From Diplocarpon mali (Eukaryota > Ascomycota > Leotiomycetes > Helotiales > Drepanopezizaceae), in contig JAENRP010000099.1 in the NCBI GenBank assembly GCA_024741835.1, positions 5,996 through 69,995 on the forward strand: DNA of 64,000 nucleotides, given 5' to 3'. Below, piece by piece: positions 26,976 through 38,977 of the stretch (position 1 is the stretch's first letter; the number at the start of each line of letters is the position of its first letter). A model generated the notes under the pieces. The model ran no database searches, was not told the origin of the DNA, and saw only the letters and a list, made by a program, of their open reading frames with translations. The translations under genes and the position numbers were made by a program.

Positions 26976-29760
26976 CTACACCATAATTACATCTGTATCA
27001 CTCCTACCAGGGATCCCATTTCCCGTGTTTGCATCCTCAGCAAACAACGACAACCCATCCATTTCCCGCTGGGTATACTCCATCAGATAGGCCTGGTCCC
27101 ACATCTCTTCGCTCCTCTTGCGACTCTTCTCGGTATACGCCTTCAGCGCGTTCAACACCTCCTTCAGACTCTGTCCCTGCACACCTCTCACACTAAGACC
27201 CGCCAGTCTCGCGACGGGATAGCTTCTGAACACCACGTAAAGAATCCGCTGAGAGACAGCACTCGTTCGGGCGTTGGTATTCCAGTCGCGGAGACGCAGC
27301 AGGAGAGTGAAGATCTGTTCATCGGAAAGGGATGCCAGCACTTCATCGACGCCAAGAACGCCCGACAGACTGCCTTCTTCCTGGACACCGGTTACGACGG
27401 ATGTGAAGAGTGAGAGCAGGCGGGCTGGGTGGTTGAGTTGCAGCGCGAGGGTGATGGCTTGTCGGTACGCCTTCGCGTGGATGTAGTTCTGCAGTTCTTG
27501 CTCCTGCTCAACAAGCTGCGTCGCTGCGGCATCCGAAGCTGCTTGGGTTGAGGATGTGGTGTCTTTCCAGAACGTCAGGGTCGAGTCCCCACTACCCGAA
27601 ACAATCATGTTTGTCTCGGGGTTGACGGTCAATGCCCAGACGCGATCTTCATGGTTGTCAAGCGTGCACGCTGTCTCGCCGGTACTCGTATCCCATACCA
27701 TGACAAGCCCGTCGCCTGCTGCGCTTGCGACCTGCACGTGTTTCTTGCCGCGCTCTTGGGATGTGGGAAGCCCGAGCCAGGCGACTTTCAGCACGCTGTT
27801 GGTGTGCCCTTCGAACGTTCGCACGCAGCTGTAATCCGCCAGACTCCAGATCTTGATCGTCTTGTCGCCGCTTCCGGTAAGGATGAGGCCCTTGCCTGCT
27901 GCTGGACCACTTTCGCCAATGATTGACGGCGTGTCTTTGGGGGCGAATCTTACAGACCAGACTCCACGCCTGTGGCCTCGAAGAATGCCCTGTACTTCTC
28001 CTTCTTCCACAGACCAGATCTTGACATTCTTGTCTTGAGAAGCAGAGGCGAATAGCTGCGAGGTGTGGTTGATGTCGATAGCGTTGATGTCCTTGTCGTG
28101 TGCGAGGCGCGTGTAGAGTGCTCGAGGAGCTTTGCGGGAGGAGGATTGAATGTCCCATCGCTTCACGGTGCGGTCCTGAGATCCGGTCAGCAGGAAAGGG
28201 GGAGGATGGTCGAGTGGTGATCTGAAGGCAGGAGATGTATCCCCGGGTGCTTGACGTGGAAGAGCGATTGCACCCAGAGACTCTGCGTGCCCCGTGAATG
28301 TTGTGTGACATGTGAATGACGAGTTTTCCGCATCGATCCTCCATAATCGAGCAGTGTTGTCCTTTGCACCAGTAGCGATCCAATGGCCCGACCAATCGAT
28401 ATCCAAGCAGATGATTATATCTTCGTGGCCACGGAGCTGGGCAACGTCAGCCCCAAAGTAGTCAGATCCAGTATCTGTTCCCAAGGATAAGATCCTGATC
28501 TCCTCCGAGTTCGTAGCCAGCGCCAACAATGACCTGTCCGGCAGCAGGTACCCCAGGTCGATGATCTCGTCGTGTGTTCCAGAAATCCGTTTCACTTGCG
28601 CTAGAGGGGGTATGGTGCTCGTCACATCGTCTAGCGAATGCGTCGAGTGAATGACCATCGTAAGGTCTAGCTGCACAGACAAGATACGATCCTGGAAACA
28701 GACCGCCGCAGTAATCGAATCCGTCTCTCCCTTGGGCTCCTGCGCAGCCGTAACCTCACGTCCCGTGCTTGACTCCCACACTCGCAGGTTCCCGTTCATG
28801 CCTCCAGTGAAGGCCAATTTTCCATACTTCAGAAACCCGGCCGCCTCCACCTCCTCCAGCACCGGCACAACCTTCCGAGCTTTCCAGCTTCTGGCATCCC
28901 ACCACATGATTGTTTTGTCTCGACTTGCCGTCAGCAGCGCATTCTCATCCGTCGAGTAGTCCAGAGAAGTAACATCAGAGACATGCGAGTCCAGGATTGC
29001 AGCAGTGGTTCTCTCGTACAAATCCCAGATGCGGACTTTTCCATCCTGACTGCCAGACGCAAGTCTATACCCTACGGACGCATTGCTGTCTGTCTCCCTG
29101 GTCTTCTTTAGCCTTCGATTTCGACCCGAGATGCCTGTCTGTTCGTCACTGTTGTTCGCGACCAGCTGAAAAAAATGCAGCGCGGAGATCAGGACATTTG
29201 GTCCTCGGAAAGTGTGCGTGATGTATCCACCCCGAATATCCCAGACTTTCACGACTCCATCAGCGGCTCCCGTGGCCAGGTAGAGACCGGTCTGGTCGAC
29301 GGCAATGACTACGACGGGCGTGGTATGCGGTTTGAGGGTTCGCAGGACCTCGAATTGAATACCGCCGTCGGAAGAGGCATGGAGGGAGTATATGCGCATC
29401 GAAAGAGAGCGGGAACATGTGATGAGATGGGAGGCATTGGGTGTTACTGTGGGGGATTAGCTGGATTTGGTGGAGCGGGGTTTTGAGCGTACAGGCGAGG
29501 GTTGAAATAACTTCACCGTCCTGGATGGGATATATCAGCACAGAAAATGCAGATGTCTCGGCTTGGGGAGAGATTCAGCCCACCCCTTCAATCTTTGCCA
29601 ACTGCTTCCCCGTCGCCAGATCCGTGAGCAGCGCATCTTCACCCAGAGTCGTCGCAAGAATGCGCCCATCTTGATCCAGCGCGACGCTGCCCCCAGTATA
29701 GATTGGCTGGATCGTGTGTTCTGGTTCGAAGGTTGTCTGGCAGGGGGCCCGGTTTGCCAT
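26976..29760 (-). CDS. utp13: U3 small nucleolar RNA-associated WD40 protein Utp13 (TBL3)
   Basis: Three exons: 29760-29584, 29520-29493 (28 bases) and 29446-26976, giving 891 residues. Utp13 is a UtpB-subcomplex member of the nucleolar small-subunit processome that matures 18S rRNA. The N-terminus MANRAPCQTTFEPEHTIQPI starts the first propeller. The spliced tiny exon restores the strand DGEVISTLALTPNASHLITC. Two seven-bladed WD40 propellers follow, with blades such as LATGAADGVVKVWDIRGG, LASGSQDGKVRIWDL, FASASQDKNVKIWSVEEG and LTGSGDKTIKIWSLADYS. The C-terminal helical Utp13 domain (about residues 715-870) includes EQELQNYIHAKAYRQAITLAL. The second intron is only 46 bases. Length agrees with fungal Utp13. 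The gene faces a membrane-protein gene across 377 bases. Confidence 0.93.
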
Positions 29761-30137
29761 GGTGAGCGCAACACGAGTAACTGATGCGACGAAGGTAGTA
29801 TATCCTACATGTGGAGATGGGGCGTAGTTTGTTGATGGAAAAATATGTTGTTTTTTTTTTTCTTGAGAGGGGAGGCTGGCTGGGGTCATTGATAAGCTTA
29901 ATCTTAGTGCCTATCGGAACAGATCCCCAGCTTCCACATTCTCACTATGCACTCAGCAACTCGGAACATGTTCTTGAAACGAACAATCTGCAGTCGGGAA
30001 TAGCTTCAATGACGACTTACCTCCACCCCGTTGGCTTCTGTTGATCCATTTGTTTGGCATGGCAGGATAAAGAGGTTAAGGCATCCGTTTGCTGTCCATA
30101 TATTGTCCTCCCTCAAGCTTAGAGCTTCAACATCAGC
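29761..30137. promoter_or_regulatory. Divergent promoter region of utp13 and the membrane-protein gene
   Basis: 377 bases separate the two ATG codons, which point in opposite directions. A T-run occurs at about 29850-29862. No TATA box or recognised factor site was found close to either start. Confidence 0.4.
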
Positions 30138-31850
30138 ATGGGTCGGCAAGAATCGCTGACAGCGATGGCTTTGGTGAGTCGAAGCCGCATCTTCCTTGCC
30201 ATTCCGGCCCTCATCGTCCTGAAGCTGGCTCTCTCTTCATCTCTGCCGTTGCTGCTGCCTCGACCCTCTTTCCTCCCAGATAGTCACGTGTACATCCCGC
30301 TCACATCGTTCAGGGCCGTGGCTGCTACGAGGACGAAGTCATTGAGACTGGGGAGCTTTCCTCGCTCTCAGCACAGAGATTCGATGACAAAGGTCACCCT
30401 CGAAACTCGGAAACCCGCAGGAGAGAAAGAGACCACGTGCGTGCAGCCAACGAGGTGATGCAAGTCACAGGCGTGGTCGAAGACTCCCTCGCCGCCAAGT
30501 ACAAGGCTCAGCTGTCTGAGCAGGAAGAGAATAGAGAGGCACGTGCTGCACTGAGGCTTATGGAGGTTGGAAGGATGGTACTGGTTGGGGGGGTCTGGGG
30601 AGTGCTAGGGTTGAGGATGAGGGTTTTGGTATGTGTGGTGCTGGACATTGGAGATCTGACTGACAAAATCCAGCTGTACAGACCTTACTGCGAAACTGGA
30701 ATCATGAACATCTTGAGGCGTGAGCAGTTCGTCTATCGGATCCCTCAGATACTGCTTGCGGGATTCCCTATGGTGGTCGCGCACCATGTCATTGAATGGG
30801 TGTCCTTATTTGTCAAGCTCGTAATAAAGAGACGTTTCAAGAAGAACGATGCCCTGACGAAAAGAAATTCACAGATCATTGATACTGTGTAAGTCCTCCA
30901 CTCTCTCCAGAGAATTCCGCTGAATCTGTAGCTGTAATGTTTTCTTCTGCTACGCTGCCCTCCATATCCGCCTTTTCGCGACCCTTCAGAATCTCCATCT
31001 AATCCCATCGTCGCGCCGATTCCCCGGCCTCCTCTCCTTCGTCCCGTTCTCGTCTTCTTCCCCTCTTAGAATGCCGCCACCGCCATCTCTGACTCGCGGA
31101 TCCCTTCTAAGCTGGGGAACTGCGTTTTTCCGAGCAATTTCTCCTCTCTTGGTGATGATAGCCCACGGCCAAGCCAAATACGCCATATCCAATGCCATCT
31201 CCACGCCCATCCTGAGGTACCTCCCTCAGCCAATAGGCGACAGTCCGTTCTCTGGCCTCCCCATACTCACAGGAACGGAATCTGATGCCCTGAACCTGGC
31301 AGATGAGCGCGACCCCCAGCGTTCGGATGAACCAACCCTCCGCGCCCTGGAAGGGCTACCCGCGCTGGAAACCGCCAACGGCGATTCAAGCGACGAAGAA
31401 GAGATTTCTCACGCGACTCTCATCAGCTTTGACGTCGAACCCTCCGAGCCCGTCGAGCGCTCGCCCGGGAGCTGGTCGGCTGAGCTTCGCAGCACCAACG
31501 AACTCCGACCGCCGGAGCGCGGTGCCTACCGCGTAACCGGTCTCACGTTGCTGCCCCCCGTCTTCGCGACCGAATGCTTGCGGGAGATCGGAGCGGGTAT
31601 CATGCTTCTGCCCCTCGAAGCCATCATGGTCCGCACGATCGGTCGAGCATTCCGGCACGGCACGGGCCTCGGGACGGCGGATCTCTGGAATGTTGGACCC
31701 GCGATTCATGGCGTTGGTAACCTGTTGGCGTCGTTGACCATGCAGTTGGCGGTCACGGGTCTGTTGTGGATGGGCTTCACCGTGCGCACGCAAAGGCGGG
31801 CAGAGAAGCTGAGGAGAGCGAAGAGGGAGGACCAAGAGGGGGTCGAGTGA
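30138..31850 (+). CDS. Fungal-type multi-pass membrane protein of unknown function
   Basis: Four exons are proposed: 30138-30173, 30314-30628, 30674-30888 and 30932-31850, giving 494 residues. Introns 30174-30313 (GTGAGT...TTCAG), 30629-30673 (45 bases, GTATGT...CAG) and 30889-30931 (43 bases, GTAAGT...TGTAG) join the frames continuously. The product begins MGRQESLTAMALGRGCYEDE. A charged stretch follows, then a hydrophobic helix (LVGGVWGVLGLRM), amphipathic segments around FVYRIPQILLAGFPMVVAHHVIEW, and a probable helix near FFRAISPLLVMIAHG. A central acidic region (SSDEEEISHATLISFDVEP) precedes a C-terminal pair of helices (IGAGIMLLPLEAIMV; LTMQLAVTGLLWMGFTV). It looks like a conserved fungal orphan membrane protein. 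I do not recognise a named family, so no function is offered. The first exon is the least certain part. Confidence 0.65.
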
Positions 31851-32885
31851 TGCTTGGGTGGGGGGGATGAAGTCCGCAGAGGTCGGAGTCTGTGGACTGA
31901 TATGATAATCCACCCCCGGAGAAGCTTTAAACGACGTTCTGTATGTGGATACTAGCAGCAAATGTATTTCTTCTATTCTATCCGTCGCCCTTCCTACACG
32001 CTCCTGATTCTCCTCCAACACTCTCTTCTCTCCGGCGCTGCACCGTAGGCCGACACGTGCGCCGCTTCAGAGTGCGCGGGGATGGTCTAGCGTACAGACA
32101 TACAGATAGCATCCCAATCAAACACCATATAGCGTATGACCCATTACGAGATTAGTCGTTTGCTGAGTAAAAAGGAGCATATTATTCCTCGCGCTGTCGT
32201 GGAGACGACAAATCCCCTCCTCACATTCTCGTTCTGGAATCTCGGCTGCCGCTCCGAAATGGAGTGCGACGTCCGAACGCCTTTGGGGAGTTCGACCAGC
32301 GAGAGATGGCAGATAAGGGGAGCAACTACTCCGCGGCAAGACCGAGCTCACCCCTGGGTCGGCGCGTTATCATGGTCCTGTACTATTCTAGAACCAATCC
32401 GTCTGGGAACACCGGCTCTGCTGCGGGCTGCGCGATCGACTCGCGAGGGCGTGCTGGCCGGAGCGCGAGACTCTGGAGAGAGAGAGGGGTGTGGGGAAGG
32501 GAGAGCGCCAGCAGGGGCGGCGACGAGTCGGCGCGCGCCGCGGCACGCCCTCGCCTGTGTTGATTGTTGACTTTCGGCCCGTCGCGGGGACCCCTGATGT
32601 GGCAGGTCGCTTGTTGGTTAAGCGAGCTGCTTATCTCGCGCCGAGCGGTCGCCGCCGTCGCCTGGGCAGCTCGTCCAGAATCCCGCCGGCAGCGTGCTGA
32701 ACGGCGTCGGGCGTGGGGAGGATGGCGATGTGACGGAGAGCCAGCTGCCTAACGTGGCAGGACGGTAAGTGCGGAGTGCGTGTGTGTGTGTGTGTGTGTG
32801 TGCCGGTGTATATATACCGCGGGAGGAGGCCCTCCCAGGGAGATCCCCCCATCACCCGCCTCCCGTATTGACTCCCTCGGCCATC
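31851..32885. other. Intergenic region with GT microsatellite and carboxypeptidase promoter
   Basis: The region is mostly unassigned, with short GC-rich frames at 32260-32750 that lack family character. A TG dinucleotide run spans about 32779-32802 and is followed directly by a TATA-containing sequence. The carboxypeptidase start follows at 32886. Confidence 0.5.
32809..32816 (+). promoter_or_regulatory. TATA box of the carboxypeptidase gene
   Basis: TATATATA sits 70 bases before the chosen ATG at 32886, inside a near-palindrome (CGGTGTATATATACCG), and directly follows a TG repeat. Position and composition fit a core promoter with a short leader of about 40 bases. Confidence 0.55.
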
Positions 32886-34325
32886 ATGAGATCCGAGCTC
32901 GCTTCCGTTGCCGTGGGGATCCCCCTCCTCGCCTCGGCATGCCTCCTGCCCGAGGAGCGCATGGGCCTCCCGAGGGCCGTCAACCTCGCCGGCGACGATG
33001 GGCTCGCGATCGGGAGCGGCGACCGCTTCAGCTCGGGTACCGTCGCGCCGCGGGGCGTCGGTAGCCAGTCGGTGACGCTGACCAGCATCCTGAGCGTCGA
33101 CGAGATCATCAGCGGCCTCAACGGGCTCAAGAGCGAGTACGGCATCGAGACCTTCACCACCCCGTACACGACCTACGAGGGCGCTGCCATCGTGGGCGGC
33201 AAGGTCGGCGGCGCGGGGACGGCCGACACCGATTACCACGTGTGAGTCGGGCCGGAGCCGCGGGGAGGGCCAGGAGATGCCGAGAGCTGATGTCCGCGCA
33301 GGTACCTGAACGGGGGCATCCACGCTCGGGAGCGCGGGGGCCCCGACGGCCTCCTGTACTTCCTGGGAGATCTTCTCTACGCCAACAAGAGCGGCGTCGG
33401 GCTGCAGTTCGGCGCCAAGTCGTACACCCACGCTGAGGTCCAGACGGCGCTGTCGGTCGGCATCGTGTTCATCCCGCTCAGCAACCCGGACGGGGTGGCC
33501 TACGACCAGTCGTCCAACAGCTGCTGGCGCAAGAACCGCAACCCGCGGTCGTCCGCGTCGAGTGTCGGCGTGGATCTGAACCGCAACTTTGACTTCCTCT
33601 GGGACCTGAAAAAGTTCGCGTCGAGCGCCCGGGGCGACGTCGCGTCCAGCAGCCCTTCTTCCGAGGTGTTCCACGGTAAGCGAGCCAGCTTTGTTGACTT
33701 TTCTCCCCCCCTCCGCCCCGTCGGATCTCGGCTAATCCGTTGCCGTCCGCCCTCCCCAGGAACCGCCGCTTTCTCCGAGCCCGAGACCAAGGCCGTCAAG
33801 TGGGTGATGGACACCTTCAGCAACGTGCGCTGGTTCGTCGACCTGCACTCCTACGCCGGCGACGTCCTCTACAGCTGGGGCAGCGACGAGAACCAGTCCA
33901 AGTACCCCTACATGAACTTCCTCAACAGCACCTACGACGGCGTGCGCGGCATCATCAGCGACACCCCGGGCTCCGGCAACGCCTACGGCGAGTACGTGTC
34001 CTCGGACGAGGACAAAGCCAACGTCGGTGCTGGGAAGCGCATCGGTGCTGCCATGGGTGCCGCGGCGGATCGCAGCTACACCGTCATGCCGTCGGCCAAT
34101 CTGTACCCGACCTCGGGGGCCTCCGACGACTACTCGTTCTCGCGTCACTATGCCGACCCGACCAAGAACCTGATCCACGGCTACACGGTCGAGTTCGGCT
34201 TTGGCAACGACGACGCGAGCTGCCCCTTCTACCCCACGCAGGAGCAGCACAACATGAACATCCAGGAGATTGAGGCTGGCTTCATGGAGCTGATGCTGGC
34301 GGCCGTGGAGTACGGCTTGGAATAG
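32886..34325 (+). CDS. Secreted zinc carboxypeptidase, peptidase family M14
   Basis: Three exons: 32886-33241, 33302-33675 and 33760-34325, giving 431 residues. The enzyme should remove C-terminal residues from peptides outside the cell. The start MRSELASVAVGIPLLASA looks like a signal peptide. Metal ligands are visible as HARE (in NGGIHARERGGPDG) and the later His in VDLHSYAGD. The substrate-binding Arg/Asn cluster appears as CWRKNRNPR and VDLNRNFDF. The general-base Glu lies in GYTVEFGFGN. The N-terminal pro-region before the catalytic domain (about residues 20-105) is short. HARERGGPDG followed by a long catalytic domain resembles the carboxypeptidase A/T-like subgroup of fungi and actinomycetes. 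All splice junctions keep the frame. A 347-codon open frame on the other strand is a shadow. Confidence 0.9.
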
Positions 34326-34402
34326 GTGGGCTAGGGGGTTAGGTGGGCTAGGGGGTTGGGGGGGGGAGGGGGGGGGGAGTGGGGGGGTTGGGCCGGGTTG
34401 GG
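34326..34402 (+). repeat. G-rich tract with G-quadruplex potential after the carboxypeptidase stop
   Basis: Immediately after the stop codon there are two copies of an approximately 18-base unit (TAGGTGGGCTAGGGGGT) followed by runs of 8 to 10 G. At least eight runs of three or more G occur within 77 bases on the coding strand, so the transcript's 3' leader would also be G-rich. Confidence 0.8.
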
Positions 34403-35450
34403 TCTGAGAGAGGTGTTTCGGTGTGTAAGTCGAGGGTTTGTAGAAGTTGTATTGGAAGGTCATGAGTTCGGTGGGAGCTTATATAGTCTCAGAACCACGC
34501 TAGTGGAGCTTGTTCTGCCTTTTATCGCCGGCATCCCTCCAGTCTGCCTGTGTCCTGCACAGAGGGGGTTGTGGCGCATTTAGAAAAGTTGCGGCCATAG
34601 TCGTGGGGCGTGATTAAAACGATTAGTATCAAAAGTCTCTCCAGTCTTCCCATCCTCCCCATCTCCCTCAAACCTGACCCCCAGCAGATCAAAAATGTAT
34701 GGGAAGAAGCAAAAAAATATTTTTTTTCAAAAAAATCAACTAGTTACCATCTTGACCTTCTCGGCCTTTTTGCCCTTCCATCATCTCGACGTCTGAAAAT
34801 CAGCATGTGAATATCGACATTCGAAACATCAACGCCTGGTTATGGAATGGACAAGGGAGTTGGGCTGCTGCATGAAGAGCTGAGTAAATACTTTATCAAA
34901 CTCCCCGTTCTCAATTCTCAACTCAATTATCCATTTACTAATAATCTCCGCTTACATTCACGTTCACCTTCACATTTACACCTAAAATCTCAATAGATCA
35001 AATTTTGATCTCGTGAAATCGTATTTTATTGACTCCTATCATGCTGCGTCATATGATGTTGACTCGCATCGTATGGTATTGTATCCTGTCGCATTGCAGG
35101 GTATCAAGTCCTTTAACTCCCTCCAAAGATACAAGCGCCGCCAAATCAGCCCGCATCATCGATCATAGAGAAAGATACAAGCCTGTGCACAGAGCATTTA
35201 CCTGTGAAGGGGAAGAAATGTAGCTCAGATACACCGCCCCTGCATGCCGCTTGAAATACGCGCCAGATTTCACGAGACCGTACTCGATCCACGCAATGGG
35301 AATCACAGTCAAAGCCATTCCGTAAACGTCCTGCACAGCTCATACGGCACTGCTCCACGCCGAAGGGATAAACAAGCAGGAAAAAGTGTATCGAGCCCTT
35401 CAAAAACCGCCAAAGAACCGAGGGCAAGCGCAAGTGAAAAGGTACACAGC
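34403..35450. other. Intergenic region between carboxypeptidase and rad16
   Basis: No supported gene. The region is AT-rich in the centre (about 34590-35060) with only short frames. It separates two converging genes and should contain both transcript ends. Confidence 0.5.
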
Positions 35451-38400
35451 TCAGCTTCCGCGGAAAAGAAATTGCAAATCCTGCGGCGTCAGGTTCTCCA
35501 TAGCCTTCTGATCAGCGTTAATGGTCGAATTGATCATGCTCGCCTTCTTCTCCTGCAGCAGCACCATTCTCGACTCTACCGAATCCTCGATACATAACCT
35601 GGTAATCTGGCATGGACGTCCCTGACCGATACGATGGCAGCGATCAGCAGACTGCCACTCGGCGGCTGGGTTCCACCAGGGGTCAACTATGAAGACCTTG
35701 GATGCCTCGGTCAGGTTAAGGGCTACGCCGCCGGCTTTGAGCGAGACGAGGAAGCATTCGACATTGACGTCGGTCTTGAAGTGGTTGATGGAGGCTTGGC
35801 GCTGAGCTGGTGTCATGGAGCCGTCCAGCATGACGGTTGTGATACCAGCGCGGCGGAGACGCCATTCGACGAGCTGCAGCATGGTGGTGAATTGGGAGAA
35901 GAGGATGGACTTGTGAGACATGTTCTTGGAGCGGAGCTCGTGCAGGTCGTGGACGAGGGTTTCGATCTTGGAAGAAGAGGTCCAGTTCTCCATCTTGATT
36001 CTGTTGATGATGGAAGACTTCTTGACCTGTTGCTCGTCTTGCTCAATTTCGGGCTGTTCGAGGTCGATGGCGAGAGCGATGTGGCACTGAGGACAGTCAG
36101 GGGTATCTTTTGGGAGTAAGTATTGATTACAGCCACACTGGGGCATCACTCACCAGCAGAAGCTAGGTAGCTCGTGGCACACTCGCGACAGAAGTCGTGC
36201 TTGCATGCAGATCGGATAGCTTCCTCTGCCGTCTCGTCACAGATGCAGCAGACGAGAACGTTCTGACCTCCTTCCCCATTTCTCTTCAAGATCAGGTCAG
36301 GATGATCCGCAACTTGACGCATCTGCATGATGAGACCGAAGATGTTGGCATAGTTGTTAAGAAGGACTCCTTGGGCGACATATGTCTCGAACTTGCGAGT
36401 ACCCTGGTTCATGATACTACCTGCAAAGTCGTTCTCCTCTTCGCCGAAGAATTGACGATCGACATGGATCTCCTTGGCCGGGAGCTCCATGGCAGCGGAC
36501 TGATCACGCTTAACACGACGGAGCATGAACCGACTGGTGAGGAGGCCCAGCTTGCGGAATGCCTCGGCACCTGGGCCCGTGCTGCCGAATCTTTGAATCG
36601 GATTGAGAAGTTCTTGGTTGAATACCGAGACATGCTGCATGGCGCCGTGCTTACATTCAACGCATCTGCCGCCCTCCATGACCCAATTCATGGGCGAACA
36701 AGGGCACGCCTTACAGACGTAGCAGGCGAACGGGCGGATTTCGAGGAAGCGGATAAGAGAGAAGAATTCGCCAATACGGTTCTGCAGCGGAGTTCCAGAC
36801 AAGCACCACTTGTGGTCAGCCTTGAGAGCAAAGCAAGCCCTAGCAGAGCCCGAAGTTCGGGACTAGGAGAGTTAGCGATGCAATCCCCCAGGTCGGGGAT
36901 CATACCTTGATGCAGTGGGCCTCGTCAAGAATCACTCGGTGGAATTGAATCTTGTGGATGATACTCTCCTGCTTGACCAGCTTGTCCTTGCGAATGATAC
37001 CCTTCTCCTGCCTACGGTACAGCGACTCGAGACTGTTGTAGGACATCAGGATGACATCGTACTTCAAGAGCTTTTGATAAGTCATGGACTTGACTACGGG
37101 GTTGGTGCCGTGAAAGACAAATGTCTTGAGGTTTCCATCGGTATAGTCCTTGATCTCGGACTGCCACTGCATGATCGCAACGGGTGGGATCAGAACCAGG
37201 GAGGGCTGTTTGGCAGGGAAGTCGGACATGATGAGCGTGACTGCTTGGATAGTCTTGCCCATGCCCATCTCATCGCCGAGCAAGCCTCCTGCCCATGGAG
37301 TCTTCTCCATTTCGGCCATCCAGCCAACTCCTTGAAGTTGGAACGGCTTGAGCTCTCGGCTGATATTCGCGGGTTGCTCGATAGAGTTCTCTCCAACCTT
37401 CGGTAGGTTCTCCAAGTCAGCCCACATGGTGAGGAGTTCAGGATGATGTTTTACGAGTCGCTTTCGCTCCTTCATGGCTCTCTTGGTGGTGCCTGGTGGG
37501 AACATGCTATTGTCTTCATCGTCTTCGGGTTGGTCGTTGGTTCGACGGGCAGCTCGAGCTCTAGGGCGCGCTGAAGGACCAGCAACTGCGGTGGCATCAT
37601 CGGAAGCATCAGAACTCACCTCGTCGGAATCGAATGAAGAAGCGCCGTTGGAGTGTTCGCTGTATACATCATCGGACGAAGCAGGAACCGCAGATGGCTT
37701 TGCTATGTTTCTTCCAACCGTTGATGATCGGGCTCTGCTCGGCAAACCAGCAGTCTTGCGGGAGGTCTTGTTGGCTGGCGAGATGCGCTTTCGAAGGGTA
37801 GAGAGTGGGATTTCGGCCTCCGAATCTTGATTAGAGTCATCCATGTCAAGGAAATCATCATAGCCCTTGAATTTCTCGCCGTCAAATTTCTCGTTCTCAG
37901 AATCCTCGTCCCTGGAGTCTTCATCCTCAGAGTCTTGAATCACCTTAGCCTTTCCTTTGCCCTTGTCGTTAAAGGTAATGGCATTGGAGCCCTTGGAACC
38001 AAGTTCAATCTTGGGGCGCTTGGGCGAACGGAATGTGAAGTTTAGCTCGTCATCTTCGTCGTCATCCGAGTCCACCACGTAGCTCGTCTTTGGGAGAGTC
38101 TTACGGGTGCCCTTACGCGGAGGGCGACGGGACATGTACTCCTCGTTGTCATCGATATCCATACCCATCAAGTTAGCAGCAGCATCTTCTTGATCCTGAA
38201 GTGCGCGGGCAAGCTGAGCATCAGGACTATCATTCTCATCAACATCCTCCTCCTCCTCCTCCGAGTCGGCAACTCGCTTGCGCTTGCTCGAGTTCAGGTT
38301 ATACTGGCTGTCGCGGAGAGCTGCAGCACGGGCAATGGCGTTGGCGGCGAGGGTGGACTCCAGGTTAGCTGTGGCAGAACGACCTCTTCTCTTAACGGGG

Positions 38401-38977
38401 TGAGGTCCTGGCGCAGGCGTCACAGCAGTACTGGTACCTGGTGTAGAGTATATGCTGCTCTCGCCAAGACCATTGGTGGAGGCCGAGGAGGGCGAATCCC
38501 GAGCTCCGTCTCCACCCATGACCTGTCGACCAAGGTTACCAAGGGATGGGAAGCTTGATGTAGAGTCATCGTCGCTAGTGGAGGCAAAGTGATTGGGCTT
38601 GGGGTCTTTCTTGGAAGATGCTGGATTTGTCACTAATAGTCAGTTTTTGTCCAGCCAGAGAGAAGAGAAGATAGTAGTAAGTAGTGGATGAGTCGACATA
38701 GAGAAGGCAGATGTATAGGGTTAGATATATAATAAGATAGCAAGACAAGAGAAGCTAAGAGAATGACAAATAGGACACCTACGAGCCAAAGACGAGAAGG
38801 AAGATCAAGAAGGAACAAAAGAGAGGAGGGAAAAATGAAGGCATGACAATGATATCAAAGGATCGAATGGAGTCAAATAGACAAAACTAAATTAATCGGC
38901 TTACATGCAAAGCTCGCAGCTGCAGCACCAGTAGATTGGCTACCCACCTTCTTGGGTCTACCTCTCTTGGGAGGCAT
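35451..38977 (-). CDS. rad16: DNA repair ATPase/E3 ligase Rad16 (SNF2 plus RING)
   Basis: Four exons: 38977-38905, 38632-36906, 36862-36154 and 36106-35451, giving 1054 residues. Rad16 with Rad7 forms the complex for nucleotide excision repair of non-transcribed DNA; the RING supports ubiquitin-ligase activity. The start [15 protein letters not shown] contains an AT-hook-like RGRPKK. A long acidic, disordered region follows (to about residue 400). The Swi2/Snf2 ATPase has [17 protein letters not shown] (Walker A, about 472) and [10 protein letters not shown] (about 595). Between the two ATPase lobes lies a C3HC4 [15 protein letters not shown] then HDFCRECA and CPQCH (about 805-850), the insertion typical of Rad16. 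The C-terminal helicase lobe includes [17 protein letters not shown]-like [12 protein letters not shown], and [19 protein letters not shown]. Introns of 43 and 47 bases interrupt the ATPase and RING regions. Confidence 0.95.

Noticed and set aside
32631..33674. 347-codon minus-strand open frame
   Set aside because: Antisense to the carboxypeptidase signal peptide, zinc motif and introns. No recognisable domain.
33732..34463. 243-codon minus-strand open frame rich in Val, Gly and Pro
   Set aside because: Antisense to the third exon of the carboxypeptidase and the G-rich tract.
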